43,491 nt of DNA from Funiculus sociatus GB2-C1 (GTDB lineage Bacteria > Cyanobacteriota > Cyanobacteriia > Cyanobacteriales > FACHB-T130): NCBI RefSeq assembly GCF_039962115.1, contig NZ_JAMPKJ010000050.1:1-43491 (forward strand), written 5' to 3'. This document shows positions 25,835 through 33,152 of the stretch, piece by piece; the stretch's first letter is position 1, and the number at the start of each line of letters is the position of its first letter. The notes beneath the pieces were generated by a model that was given only the letters and a program-made list of their open reading frames with translations, was not told where the DNA came from and made no database searches. A program made the position numbers and the translations under genes.

Positions 25835-27142
25835 ATGATTCCTTCACAACGCCTCTATTTTCTATTGCTGCTAGGAATTGCGATCGCTATCATACTAGCT
25901 ATCATTTGGGACGAAAAAACCAGCATTCTTATCACCCTGCTATTCGATATTTTGATATTACTTCTAGCTGTCTGGGACGGACAACGGGTGAAGTCGAACG
26001 CTGTAAAAGTGACGCGCTATCCGTTACAGCGACTTTCGATTGGGCGGGATAATCCGGTTGTTTTATCCGTGCAATCGGGGAAGCAGTCGGCTAAAATCCG
26101 CTTGCGCGACTACTATCCGTTAGAGTTTCAGGTTTCTAAACCAACCCTAGAAACAACAATCGACCCCAACAGCACCCAGGAACTAACTTATACTGTGCGT
26201 CCAGATAGTCGCGGTGAGTTTGTGTGGGGAGATATTCAAGTCCGCCAGCTGAGTCCTTGGGGCTTAGTTTGGCGCGACTGGAAGATCCCGGAAAGTCAGG
26301 AAGTCGCAGTTTATCCAGACTTAGTGGGGTTGCGATCGCTTTCAATTCGCCTCACCCTAGAAAACACTGGCACAATGCGCCAATCCCGACGTTTCGGTAT
26401 GGGTACTGAATTCGTCGAACTGCGAGAATATGGTATCGGTGACGACACCCGCTTAATTGATTGGAAAGCAACCGCCCGCCGCAGTCGTCCACTGATGCGC
26501 GTCTTGGAACCAGAACGGGAGCAAACTCTGATTATTTTACTCGACCGGGGACGCTTGATGACGGCACGAGTAGAGGGTTTGAAGCGTTTTGATTGGGGAG
26601 TAAATAGCACTCTCTCCCTAGCACTAGCTGGGTTAAATCGGGGCGACAAAGTGGGAGTCGGCGTTTTTGACCGCGAAATAATTACCTGGATTTCCCCGGA
26701 ACGAGGTCAGCATCAGCTATCCAAACTAACTGAACGTCTTACCCCCATTCAACCAGTGTTGTTAGAACCCGACTATGTTGGTGCTGTAACAAAATTGGTA
26801 ACTCAGCAAACTCGTCGCGCCTTGGTAGTTCTAATTACAGACATAGTTGATGTCACCGCTTCCGCTGAACTGCTTGCTGCACTAAGTCGCCTCACGCCCC
26901 GCTACTTACCTTTTTGCGTCACTCTGCGCGATCCTCAAGTTGACCGACTGGCGCACACCCCCACCCAACAAGTTGAAGCTACTTATACTCGTGCTGTCGC
27001 CCTAGATTTACTCGCCCAGCGCCAAGTAGCTTTTGCCCAACTCAAGCAAAAAGGTGTTTTAGTGTTGGATGCACCCGCCAATCAAATCAGCGAACAACTC
27101 GTAGACCGCTATCTGCAACTCAAAGCCCGCAATCAGTTGTAA
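25835..27142 (+). CDS. DUF58 (vWA-like) membrane protein
   Basis: This is a 435-residue protein from ATG 25835; the TTG at 25823 would add four residues. There are two N-terminal TM segments (RLYFLLLLGIAIAIILAII and SILITLLFDILILLLAVW). A beta-rich middle region follows. The DUF58 signature EFVELREYGIGDDTRLIDWKATARRSRPLMRVLEPE is near 200-235. A vWA-like domain has TLIILLDRGRLM, where the first MIDAS Asp is kept. It is encoded 54 bp after the MoxR ATPase and is its expected client or partner at the membrane. Confidence 0.92.
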   Translation: MIPSQRLYFLLLLGIAIAIILAIIWDEKTSILITLLFDILILLLAVWDGQRVKSNAVKVTRYPLQRLSIGRDNPVVLSVQSGKQSAKIRLRDYYPLEFQVSKPTLETTIDPNSTQELTYTVRPDSRGEFVWGDIQVRQLSPWGLVWRDWKIPESQEVAVYPDLVGLRSLSIRLTLENTGTMRQSRRFGMGTEFVELREYGIGDDTRLIDWKATARRSRPLMRVLEPEREQTLIILLDRGRLMTARVEGLKRFDWGVNSTLSLALAGLNRGDKVGVGVFDREIITWISPERGQHQLSKLTERLTPIQPVLLEPDYVGAVTKLVTQQTRRALVVLITDIVDVTASAELLAALSRLTPRYLPFCVTLRDPQVDRLAHTPTQQVEATYTRAVALDLLAQRQVAFAQLKQKGVLVLDAPANQISEQLVDRYLQLKARNQL

Positions 27143-27226
27143 TACCATAGCAATCCTTCTGTTTCTTCTCTTCGCGTCTTTTACGTCTAAAGAAAAAATT
27201 GTAGTTGAGTTGTGAGCCAGCCCTTC

Positions 27227-27259
27227 AGATCCCCGACTTCTTACAGAAGTCGGGGATCT
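27227..27259. terminator. 15-bp perfect hairpin between convergent genes
   Basis: AGATCCCCGACTTCT (27227-27241) pairs perfectly with 27245-27259 around a three-base loop TAC. It lies in the 122-bp gap between the ends of the DUF58 gene (plus) and the spoIIM-like gene (minus). It lacks a T run on either side, so it may work as a bidirectional stop without one, or be a dispersed palindrome of the type common in cyanobacterial spacers. Confidence 0.65.
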
Positions 27260-27264
27260 CGCCC

Positions 27265-28245
27265 TCACGAATCCTTTAGGGCTGCTATATTATCAAATGG
27301 TTTACGGCTGCAATATATTATTAAAAGGGTAAAAAGCACTATACCAGTAACATACTTAATCGCAGATGGAACCACTGGACTTGGCGAGAAAAAACCTTCA
27401 ATAGTACCAGCAATAATCAACATGGGTACAATGCCAAATAATAACTGAGCCGCCTGCAAACTATGAACTTTTAGCGCATCAGCGCGACGATATTTACCGG
27501 GAAAAAGAATAGCTCTACCTATCAATAAACCAGCCCCACCAGCTAAAAAAATCGCCGGTAATTCCAGGGAACCGTGAGGAAAAACAAACGCCCAGAAAGG
27601 GTAAGCCAAATTATGTTGAGCAACTAAAGCAGCGATCGCGCCAATATGCAGCCCGTTGAATGCCATGAGAAATATCGTATAGGCACCAGCAGTGATACCA
27701 CCACCAACGGCACCAAAGGATACCGAGATGTTGTTAATCATAATGCTGCTGGAAGCTAAAGGTTCAATTCCGACAATCGACCCCATCCACAATTCTTGGC
27801 GATCGCGTACCTGTGAAATCAATTTTTCTGGAACAAGCAGCGACAAAAACACCGGATCTTGCCAAGCAAACCACCATGCAATCAGCGCCGCCAAGAAAAA
27901 AATCGCCGTCGCTACCGCCGTGTAACCAAATGTCTCTTGCACCACCGCCGGAAAACCCCAACGCACAAAATCCCGCACCGCTTCCCATTCCTGACGGCGC
28001 GAACCTTGATAAATCTGGTTGTATGCACGAGATGTTAATTTTTGCAAATCTTGCACGAGGATATTTCCCACGTTGTTTGTCTTTGCTCTAGCCAAATCTG
28101 CCGCTACAGAACGATATAAACTAGCTAGAGCCCCAATTTCCGATGCTTGCAGAGACGCAATCCCTTTTTTTTCGACTTGTCTCAAAAGGGCATCTAAGCG
28201 CTTCCAGTTCGGTTCCCGCCGCGCAATCCAACGTTGAATATTCAT
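27265..28245 (-). CDS. SpoIIM-like (stage II sporulation protein M family) membrane protein
   Basis: This 326-residue protein has a soluble helical N-terminal third (WIARREPNWKRLDALLRQVEKKG...) and five or six TM segments. The family signature is FPHGSLELPAIFLAGGAGLLIG (about 226-247). The sporulation family member is involved in engulfment, but members in non-sporulating bacteria, as here, usually sit in MoxR-DUF58-RDD clusters. It reads opposite to the rest of the cluster; its start is 79 bp from the start of the divergent membrane protein gene. It is likely a membrane subunit of the same system. Confidence 0.92.
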   Translation of the reverse strand: MNIQRWIARREPNWKRLDALLRQVEKKGIASLQASEIGALASLYRSVAADLARAKTNNVGNILVQDLQKLTSRAYNQIYQGSRRQEWEAVRDFVRWGFPAVVQETFGYTAVATAIFFLAALIAWWFAWQDPVFLSLLVPEKLISQVRDRQELWMGSIVGIEPLASSSIMINNISVSFGAVGGGITAGAYTIFLMAFNGLHIGAIAALVAQHNLAYPFWAFVFPHGSLELPAIFLAGGAGLLIGRAILFPGKYRRADALKVHSLQAAQLLFGIVPMLIIAGTIEGFFSPSPVVPSAIKYVTGIVLFTLLIIYCSRKPFDNIAALKDS

Positions 28246-28323
28246 GAAATTTCCCCAGAATTCTCCCAGACTTGGCCTAAGATAGCGTTAAATTTTGCGC
28301 CTCACACAACTGGAGAAATCCTC

Positions 28324-29160
28324 ATGTCTAAGAATCCCAGCTTTAGCCAACCCACAGGGCCGCTGAGTGTGGGCAATGTCGTTAGTGCTGCTTTGCGGAT
28401 TTATCGCGATCGCTTCAAGTTATATTATGGTCTGGCGTTCACCGCTTATCTGTGGATATTAGTTCCGATTTATGGTTGGGCGAAATTCTCTGCAATCTCA
28501 GCGCTAATCTCGCGTCTTGTTTTCAGTGAATTACACGAACGTCCGGAAACAGTAAATGATGCCCGCCGTCATGTCAATCCTCGGATGTGGCGTTTCCTCT
28601 GGGCAGGAATCTTGGTTAGTTTGATATTTTTTGGGATAGCGCTCGTCGCCAGTATTGGCTTCGGTCTCCTGGTAGTGGTACTGGGTGCTATCCTTGGGCA
28701 GAATCCTACGGCAATTATCATTGTGAGTCTGCTGACAGTTATTGCCGTAATTGTCTTTTTGGTTGTATATATCCGGCTTATTTCCCGGTTGTTTATCGTG
28801 GAAGTGCCGTTGGCGATTGAGAATAATATGACTGCAAATTCAGCAATTAGTCGCAGTTGGCAATTAACGGAGGGATTTGTCGGGCGGCTGCAATGGATAG
28901 TTTTTGTTTCTTTTTTAATCACTCTGCCTATATCCATTGTTGTTCAAATAGTTACAGCTATCATTCAATTGCTATTAGGTGCTTTGTTTTCCGCAGATTC
29001 TCCCATCTTTGGCTTGCTGTATTTAGTGCTGGTTTTAGCGATCAGCTTAGCAAGTGGGGCGCTTTTAATACCCTTCTGGCAAGCGGTTAAAGCAGTTATC
29101 TATTACGATCTCCGCAGTCGCCGGGAAGGTTTGGGTTTGAATTTGCGCGATAATAATTAG
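28324..29160 (+). CDS. Polytopic membrane protein of the MoxR-DUF58-RDD cluster
   Basis: This is a 278-residue protein from ATG 28324, chosen because GGAGAAATCC precedes it and the longer frame from 28234 would overlap the divergent spoIIM-like gene. About six TM segments: the first near YYGLAFTAYLWILVPIYGWA, then ILVSLIFFGIALVASIGFGLL, ILGQNPTAIIIVSLLTVIAVIVFLVV, IVFVSFLITLPISIVVQIV and two at the C-terminus. The start SVGNVVSAALRIYRDRFK and the RSWQLTEGFVGRLQ segment resemble the glycerophosphoryl diester phosphodiesterase membrane domain family. The function is unknown; the position argues for a role with the RDD protein that follows at 66 bp. Confidence 0.8.
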   Translation: MSKNPSFSQPTGPLSVGNVVSAALRIYRDRFKLYYGLAFTAYLWILVPIYGWAKFSAISALISRLVFSELHERPETVNDARRHVNPRMWRFLWAGILVSLIFFGIALVASIGFGLLVVVLGAILGQNPTAIIIVSLLTVIAVIVFLVVYIRLISRLFIVEVPLAIENNMTANSAISRSWQLTEGFVGRLQWIVFVSFLITLPISIVVQIVTAIIQLLLGALFSADSPIFGLLYLVLVLAISLASGALLIPFWQAVKAVIYYDLRSRREGLGLNLRDNN

Positions 29161-29226
29161 GTGTTATACCTATCTTCGCAGACTGACACTATTACCTAAT
29201 TTAATCTCAAGCTTTGCTCAACTGCT

Positions 29227-30015
29227 ATGCACTTTTTTAATCGAGTTACGCTCCAAACTCCGGAAAGCGTAGAACTGGACTTTACTTTAGCAGGAATTGG
29301 CAACCGAGCTTATGCGCTGTTTATCGACTATATTTTCTTAAGCGCAATTCTGCTGGTCTTCCTAATCGTTTGGGCAGTATTTTCTATTCAATTAGTAGCT
29401 ATAATTGAAACTATTGCTTTAAATAACAGTAGTTTAAACCTTTGGCTAATAGCAATTCTGTCCTTAATTACCTTCTCCATTTATGTAGGTTATTTTGTTT
29501 TTTTTGAAGCCTTCTGGCGGGGACAAACACCTGGTAAGCGCTATGTCAAAATTCGCGTAATTCGTGATGATGGTAGACCGATAAGGCTACAACATTCAAC
29601 GCTGCGAGCTTTGCTACGACCTGTTGATGACATCTTGTTTCTGGGAGTGTTTTTAATTACACTTACCCGAAAAGAGAAGCGCCTGGGAGATTTGGTGGCG
29701 GGAACTATTGTGATTCAAGAAGAACAGCAAGTTACTACTAAAACTTTCTCAGTTTCCGAGAATGCAGAAGTTTTGGCTAATAAGTTGCAAATGGAAGCGG
29801 ATTTGTCAAGCTTATTGCCAGAAGATTTTGCTGTAATTCGAGAGTATTTACAGCGGCGTGAGGCGATGATTCCGGAAGCAAGAACTGAGTTAAGCCGAAA
29901 ACTGGCTAAACAGGTTAAAGAAGTCATTGCTTTGGAAAATGTGCCGCCTGGAGTAAGCGCTAATTTATTTTTGGAGGCTGTATATTTGGCATATCAGCAG
30001 CAATCATCAACCTGA
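29227..30015 (+). CDS. RDD family membrane protein
   Basis: This 262-residue protein has the RDD signature: GIGNRAYALFIDYIFLSAILL (Arg and Asp-Tyr in TM1), a second TM (SLITFSIYVGYFVFFEAFW), RGQTPGKRYVKIRVIRDDGRPI, and LRALLRPVDDILFLGVFLITLTRKEKRLGDLVAGT. The C-terminal helical tail (about 165-262) is cytoplasmic. RDD proteins are suggested to be transporters or membrane scaffolds. In this cluster type they recur with SpoIIM and DUF58 proteins. A terminator follows directly at 30022. Confidence 0.92.
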   Translation: MHFFNRVTLQTPESVELDFTLAGIGNRAYALFIDYIFLSAILLVFLIVWAVFSIQLVAIIETIALNNSSLNLWLIAILSLITFSIYVGYFVFFEAFWRGQTPGKRYVKIRVIRDDGRPIRLQHSTLRALLRPVDDILFLGVFLITLTRKEKRLGDLVAGTIVIQEEQQVTTKTFSVSENAEVLANKLQMEADLSSLLPEDFAVIREYLQRREAMIPEARTELSRKLAKQVKEVIALENVPPGVSANLFLEAVYLAYQQQSST

Positions 30016-30021
30016 TAGAAA

Positions 30022-30057
30022 AATAGTCGGGACGCACGTCTGTACATCCCGACTATT
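30022..30057. terminator. Bidirectional terminator (RDD gene / ancestral tRNA-Leu)
   Basis: AATAGTCGGGA (30022-30032) pairs perfectly with 30047-30057. On the plus strand it follows the RDD gene stop by 6 bases and is trailed by TTCTTT. On the minus strand it is followed by TTTTT. It lies just outside the left tRNA fragment, where the terminator of the original tRNA-Leu would have been before the insertion. Confidence 0.8.
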
Positions 30058-30062
30058 CTTTA

Positions 30063-30122
30063 GTAATGCGGATGAAAGGACTTGAACCTTCACTTCTTGC
30101 GAAACTAGAACCTAAATCTAGC
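30063..30122 (-). repeat. Left attachment-site copy: truncated tRNA-Leu 3' part
   Basis: These 60 bases are identical to 31986-32045. They include the anticodon stem-loop, variable arm, T arm and 3' acceptor strand of tRNA-Leu, but the 5' acceptor strand and D arm are absent. Beyond 30122 the sequence is unrelated to the tRNA. It is not a functional tRNA gene. Confidence 0.93.
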
Positions 30123-30378
30123 TGTAAAAAGCGTGAAACCCTTGATTTACAAGAATAGTCAATAATAGTCAATCTAATGTTTTCTATAAAGACTTCCAGA
30201 ATCTATAAACTCACAATCTCCTAAAAGGTTAGCTGTAATTAAACGAGCTACTCTACTTCTATTCCAATAAGATGTATGAGAACTTGTTAATCCTTTAGCC
30301 ATACCACTGAAATTTTATACATTGAATTTATTAGTTGAGTATTTGACGCTTATCCTGATCTTGATAGTTATTTGTAAA
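30123..30378. other. Left noncoding end of the integrated element
   Basis: AT-rich and without a gene. It begins GTGAAACCCTTGATTTACAAG (in outline) next to the left attachment copy, followed by two perfect abutting copies of AATAGTCAAT at 30154-30163 and 30164-30173. Tandem short sites beside an attachment core can be arm-type sites for a recombinase or excisionase; that is inference. The rest is unremarkable. Confidence 0.45.
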
Positions 30379-31758
30379 TTACTTTTTTTGAGTTTTCTTA
30401 TACATTATTATTTGGTGACTAATTGCAGTATAGTTGTTTTGATAAGTAACGCGCTTCTCTTTAGCTATAGATTCAACAAATGTACTTTGAGGAATAAGTT
30501 TTAATAAATTAATGGATTGTTCTAGCCTTGATTGGGCTTTCAACCATATTTCTATAGAATGAGGAGGGTTTTGAACAATAACAGCAGCTTCATATGCTAA
30601 TTCTTGAGCAGTTTTTAAGTTATCTGCTGCTTTCTGTTCGATTAAAATTCTTTGAGTAATAATAGAATGATTTTGTTGATAAGTAGTAAGTTTATCTTTT
30701 ACTTTAATATAGATAGGTGAATTTGGAGGAATTACTTCTAATAAATCGATCGCTTCCTGCCATTTAGATTCTATCTGTTGCCAAACCTCTACTGAATGAG
30801 GTGGATTTTGAGCAAGAATAGAAGCTTCCATAGCTTTTTTTTGTGAAGCTTCTAGTTTTAGGTTGACAGAAAGTAATTCATCATTTACATTAGTATTTTC
30901 TGGACTTTCATTAGTAGTCTCTGAATTAGATACTACCTGTTCTTGATTAGCGAAGCTTTGGGGTAATATATTTTTATTTTCAATTGCTTCACTTTCGTTG
31001 TTATTAGTGTCTATATTTTTAGTAGCAACTATTGGTTGATATTGAATTTGCCTTAATTTTGAAACAATAGCATTTAAACTTATAAAACTTGCAAATGTTA
31101 AAAGTATTATTAACTTTAAGTTTTTCTTCAAAAACTCTTGTCTTATTTGTTTTTTCTCTAACTGCTTCCTTAATTTAGGGTTTTTGAGGCACTCTTCTGC
31201 TAAACTTTTTACATTGCTATTTTCAGATATTAGTATGTTGATTGTCTTAATAAGAAACAGTAGCACCGAGAGTTCTAAGCTTTTTTTACTTTCTTTTTTA
31301 CTGTTCTCGAATAAAGCATTTACCATGTTATCAACACCATCTCCAAGTAAGTTTTGACCTACTTCTGAGGCAACATTTGATATAACAGGAATTGGCATAG
31401 TAACTGTTCTTAGGTTAAATCCTAACGTAGCTTTACCAAATCCAATTGCAAATTTTCCAGTACGAGCAACAGTATGACTAACAGTATCAACAACAGTATC
31501 AACAACAGTATCAACAACGTTTCTAGATGCATTTTTTTTGATTTCAGTATTTACCTTATCTTTTATTTGCATCAACTGATTTTCAATATCAATTAGTTTA
31601 TTAGCCTGTTGTTTCATCAACTCAACACTACCAAAAATTAACTTAGGACTTCCTTTTAGGTAAGTTCTATCAATTTGTAACCTATCTATTATCTGATTCA
31701 AAATTAATTGTTGATCTTGAGAAAGTTCCACTAAGTTCTGTTGTTTAACGTCAGACAT
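30379..31758 (-). CDS. Cargo gene: TM protein with C-terminal NPPHS-W repeats, unknown function
   Basis: This 459-residue protein is the only gene in the tRNA-Leu element. The N-terminal helical part (1-80) is rich in Gln and Leu. The tandem VVDT VVDT VVDT VSHT (81-96) is encoded by a 12-bp DNA repeat. A Gly-rich stretch GKFAIGFGKATLGF (101-114) follows. A hydrophobic helix lies at 161-177 and a likely TM segment at 214-232 (LKLIILLTFASFISLNAIV). A low-complexity Asn/Ser/Glu linker (250-295) leads to two homologous repeats at about 308-364 and 386-443, sharing Q-NPPHS-E-W, a basic helix, I-LL--IP and T-YQ-N. Such repeats occur in other cyanobacterial proteins, but I recognise no named domain. 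There is no enzyme motif. The codons are AT-rich, unlike the flanking genes, indicating transfer. The single TM suggests that the repeats and the N-terminus lie on opposite sides of the membrane. A defence, regulatory or maintenance role for the element is possible; none is shown. Confidence 0.85.
   Translation of the reverse strand: MSDVKQQNLVELSQDQQLILNQIIDRLQIDRTYLKGSPKLIFGSVELMKQQANKLIDIENQLMQIKDKVNTEIKKNASRNVVDTVVDTVVDTVSHTVARTGKFAIGFGKATLGFNLRTVTMPIPVISNVASEVGQNLLGDGVDNMVNALFENSKKESKKSLELSVLLFLIKTINILISENSNVKSLAEECLKNPKLRKQLEKKQIRQEFLKKNLKLIILLTFASFISLNAIVSKLRQIQYQPIVATKNIDTNNNESEAIENKNILPQSFANQEQVVSNSETTNESPENTNVNDELLSVNLKLEASQKKAMEASILAQNPPHSVEVWQQIESKWQEAIDLLEVIPPNSPIYIKVKDKLTTYQQNHSIITQRILIEQKAADNLKTAQELAYEAAVIVQNPPHSIEIWLKAQSRLEQSINLLKLIPQSTFVESIAKEKRVTYQNNYTAISHQIIMYKKTQKK
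31469..31516 (-). repeat. 12-bp tandem repeat in the cargo gene
   Basis: Three perfect copies of ACAGTATCAACA (31481-31516) are preceded by one degenerate copy (31469-31480). They encode three VVDT units and VSHT. Because 12 is a multiple of three, copy number can change without a frameshift. Confidence 0.9.
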
Positions 31759-31985
31759 TTTAAAACTCTAAGTTAATACTGGTAATAAAATACAACAGAT
31801 AAAGAAATTAAAAAATTGTGAGTTCTACTGAAAATTATTCTTTAGTATTTATGAAATACGTATTTTTACGGTTTACACTGTCTTTAAAAGCATAATCATT
31901 GACCCTAAGTAAAACTACTTAGCCTCTATAACCAAAGTAAAAAAGGTTCCAGCCATCTAACAAAGCTGAAACCTTTATAGTGTAT
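31759..31985. other. Right noncoding end of the integrated element
   Basis: This should hold the promoter of the cargo gene (minus strand); no clear -10/-35 pair was fixed. It contains an inverted repeat CTAAGTA-AAAC-TACTTAG (31905-31922), a GTATTT-ATG-AAATAC repeat near 31849-31863, and the tRNA terminator at 31942-31976. The AT-rich composition matches the left end. Confidence 0.45.
31939..31976 (-). terminator. Terminator of tRNA-Leu
   Basis: On the minus strand AAAGGTTTCAGC (31976-31965) pairs, with one mismatch, with 31953-31942 and is followed by six T (31944-31939). It lies 14 bases after the tRNA 3' end, inside the integrated element. The element therefore supplies the terminator of the reconstituted tRNA gene. 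Confidence 0.8.
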
Positions 31986-31989
31986 GTAA

Positions 31990-32071
31990 TGCGGATGAAA
32001 GGACTTGAACCTTCACTTCTTGCGAAACTAGAACCTAAATCTAGCGCGTCTGCCAATTCCGCCACATCCGC
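31990..32071 (-). tRNA. trnL-UAG: tRNA-Leu (anticodon UAG)
   Basis: This 82-base class II tRNA has acceptor strands GCGGATG (32071-32065) and CATCCGC (31997-31991) that pair perfectly, with discriminator A at 31990. The D arm is GGAATTGGCAGACGC, and the anticodon stem CTAGA/TCTAG flanks the loop TTTAGGT, giving anticodon TAG. A long variable arm and a T arm with loop TTCAAGT follow. CCA is not encoded. The 3' 56 bases lie in the right attachment repeat of the integrated element. Confidence 0.95.
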
Positions 32072-32144
32072 ATGGTGCGATCGCTATCATAGCAAAAACT
32101 TTCACCACTGGCACCATTTTTTTGCAAACACGCTAATTTCCGTT

Positions 32145-32927
32145 CTACCCCACCAGCAACGACTGGGTGCCATCAATCCAGATTTCCGTGCCGCTGATGT
32201 GGCTAGAATTATCGGAAGCTAGAAATAATACTAGCTGAGCCACTTGCTCAGAGGTTCCAGATTTACCGTCTGTTAAGGGAATTTGTCCTTCGGGATAGTC
32301 CACAGGTTGCCGAATCTCGTCCAATTCGCGACGCTCGGTATTTTGGTCTATATTTGTGTCAATTGCCCCTGGACAAATTACATTGACTCGAATCTTTTGT
32401 TCCGCCAGTTCCAGCGCCACCATTTTAGTAAAGGCGACCTGGGCGGCTTTGGTGCAGGCGTAGGCTGTCGCACCCGTGTTGCTAAACATCCGCGTGCCGT
32501 TGACGGAGGAGGTGACAATCACGGAACCGCCTTGCTTTTTCAGATGAGGCACGGCATATTTGACGGTAAGGAAGGTGCCTTTGAGGTTGACGTCAATCGT
32601 TTTATCCCATTCTTGGGGTGTCAAATCCTCCAGCGATGCCCAGACACCGTTAATTCCTGCATTGGCGAAGACTATATCTAAGCGTCCCCACTGATTTACC
32701 AATTGTTCCACAGCTTGTTGCATCTGCTCTGGCTCGGAGATGTCAGCCTTCAAAATCATGGCTTCTCCGCCAGTTGCCTGAATGTCGCTGACAACTGCTT
32801 TGAGTTCGTCGTCACTTCTACCTAATGCGCCTATTTTCGCGCCTTCTTTCGCCAGCAGCACCGCCGCAGCTTTGCCAATACCCGAACCAGCACCCGTGAT
32901 GAGTGCCACTTTTCCTGTAAGTTGCAT
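32145..32927 (-). CDS. Short-chain dehydrogenase/reductase
   Basis: This 260-residue classical SDR has the cofactor motif TGAGSGIG (12-19), a GRSDDEL segment after beta-2 that suggests NADP preference through the Arg, NAG (89-91), a catalytic Ser in VTSSVNG, and YACTK with Tyr and Lys of the active site. The C-terminal half has the usual NVICPGAIDT and FLASDNSSHISGTEIWIDG. Oxidation or reduction of an alcohol/ketone is expected; the substrate is unknown. It stands alone, downstream of nothing on its strand, 73 bp from the tRNA-Leu gene. Confidence 0.92.
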   Translation of the reverse strand: MQLTGKVALITGAGSGIGKAAAVLLAKEGAKIGALGRSDDELKAVVSDIQATGGEAMILKADISEPEQMQQAVEQLVNQWGRLDIVFANAGINGVWASLEDLTPQEWDKTIDVNLKGTFLTVKYAVPHLKKQGGSVIVTSSVNGTRMFSNTGATAYACTKAAQVAFTKMVALELAEQKIRVNVICPGAIDTNIDQNTERRELDEIRQPVDYPEGQIPLTDGKSGTSEQVAQLVLFLASDNSSHISGTEIWIDGTQSLLVG

Positions 32928-33107
32928 CGCCCCCTCCTCTGCTTTGATTTAATGGTTTAACAAAAAAGAGGAACATTACATCCGTCTACTGGGGGAAGGA
33001 TATCTTTGTGCTTCCCAGTATCCGCCTGGGAGTGGCTATTTTGTTAGCGAAGCGCCGCTGTGGGTCAGATTACAGTAACACCCCGGAGGCTGAGCCTGCT
33101 CTAGGAG

Positions 33108-33134
33108 CGTTCCCAGGCCGCAGCCCAGGAACGG
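33108..33134. repeat. Dispersed palindromic repeat (CGTTCCC family)
   Basis: CGTTCC, CAGGCCGCAGCCCA and GGAACG form a hairpin of the family also seen at 15224 and 20402. It lies in the 225-bp gap between the DUF427 and SDR genes, next to an ACCCCGGAGGCTGAGCCTGC stretch that has its own small stem. Confidence 0.65.
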
Positions 33135-33152
33135 GAGTTGGGGGGAGCTTTT

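Larger units (their letters stand above)
30063..32045. mobile_element. Minimal tRNA-Leu-integrated element, non-autonomous
   Basis: Two perfect 60-bp direct repeats, 30063-30122 and 31986-32045, enclose this segment; the unit length is 1923 bp. The right repeat is the 3' 56 bases of an intact tRNA-Leu gene plus 4 bases beyond. The left repeat is the same fragment without the 5' part. This is the footprint of site-specific integration into a tRNA 3' half by a tyrosine recombinase. The interior is clearly AT-richer than the flanks. It carries one gene (30379-31758) and no integrase or excisionase. It is therefore either a satellite mobilised in trans or a deletion remnant of a larger island. 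The insertion keeps the tRNA intact and brings a new terminator (31942-31976). Confidence 0.85.

Noticed and set aside
27265-28245. Evidence of sporulation from a SpoIIM homologue
   Set aside because: SpoIIM-family proteins are widespread in non-sporulating bacteria, and no other sporulation gene is present.
30063-30122. A second tRNA-Leu gene
   Set aside because: Only the 3' 56 bases of the tRNA are present. The 5' acceptor strand and D arm are missing, so it cannot fold as a tRNA.
30322-30504. A 60-codon plus-strand gene in the integrated element
   Set aside because: It overlaps the end of the 459-residue cargo gene in antisense, and its composition (runs of Leu/Ile/Ser) is what AT-rich DNA gives by chance.
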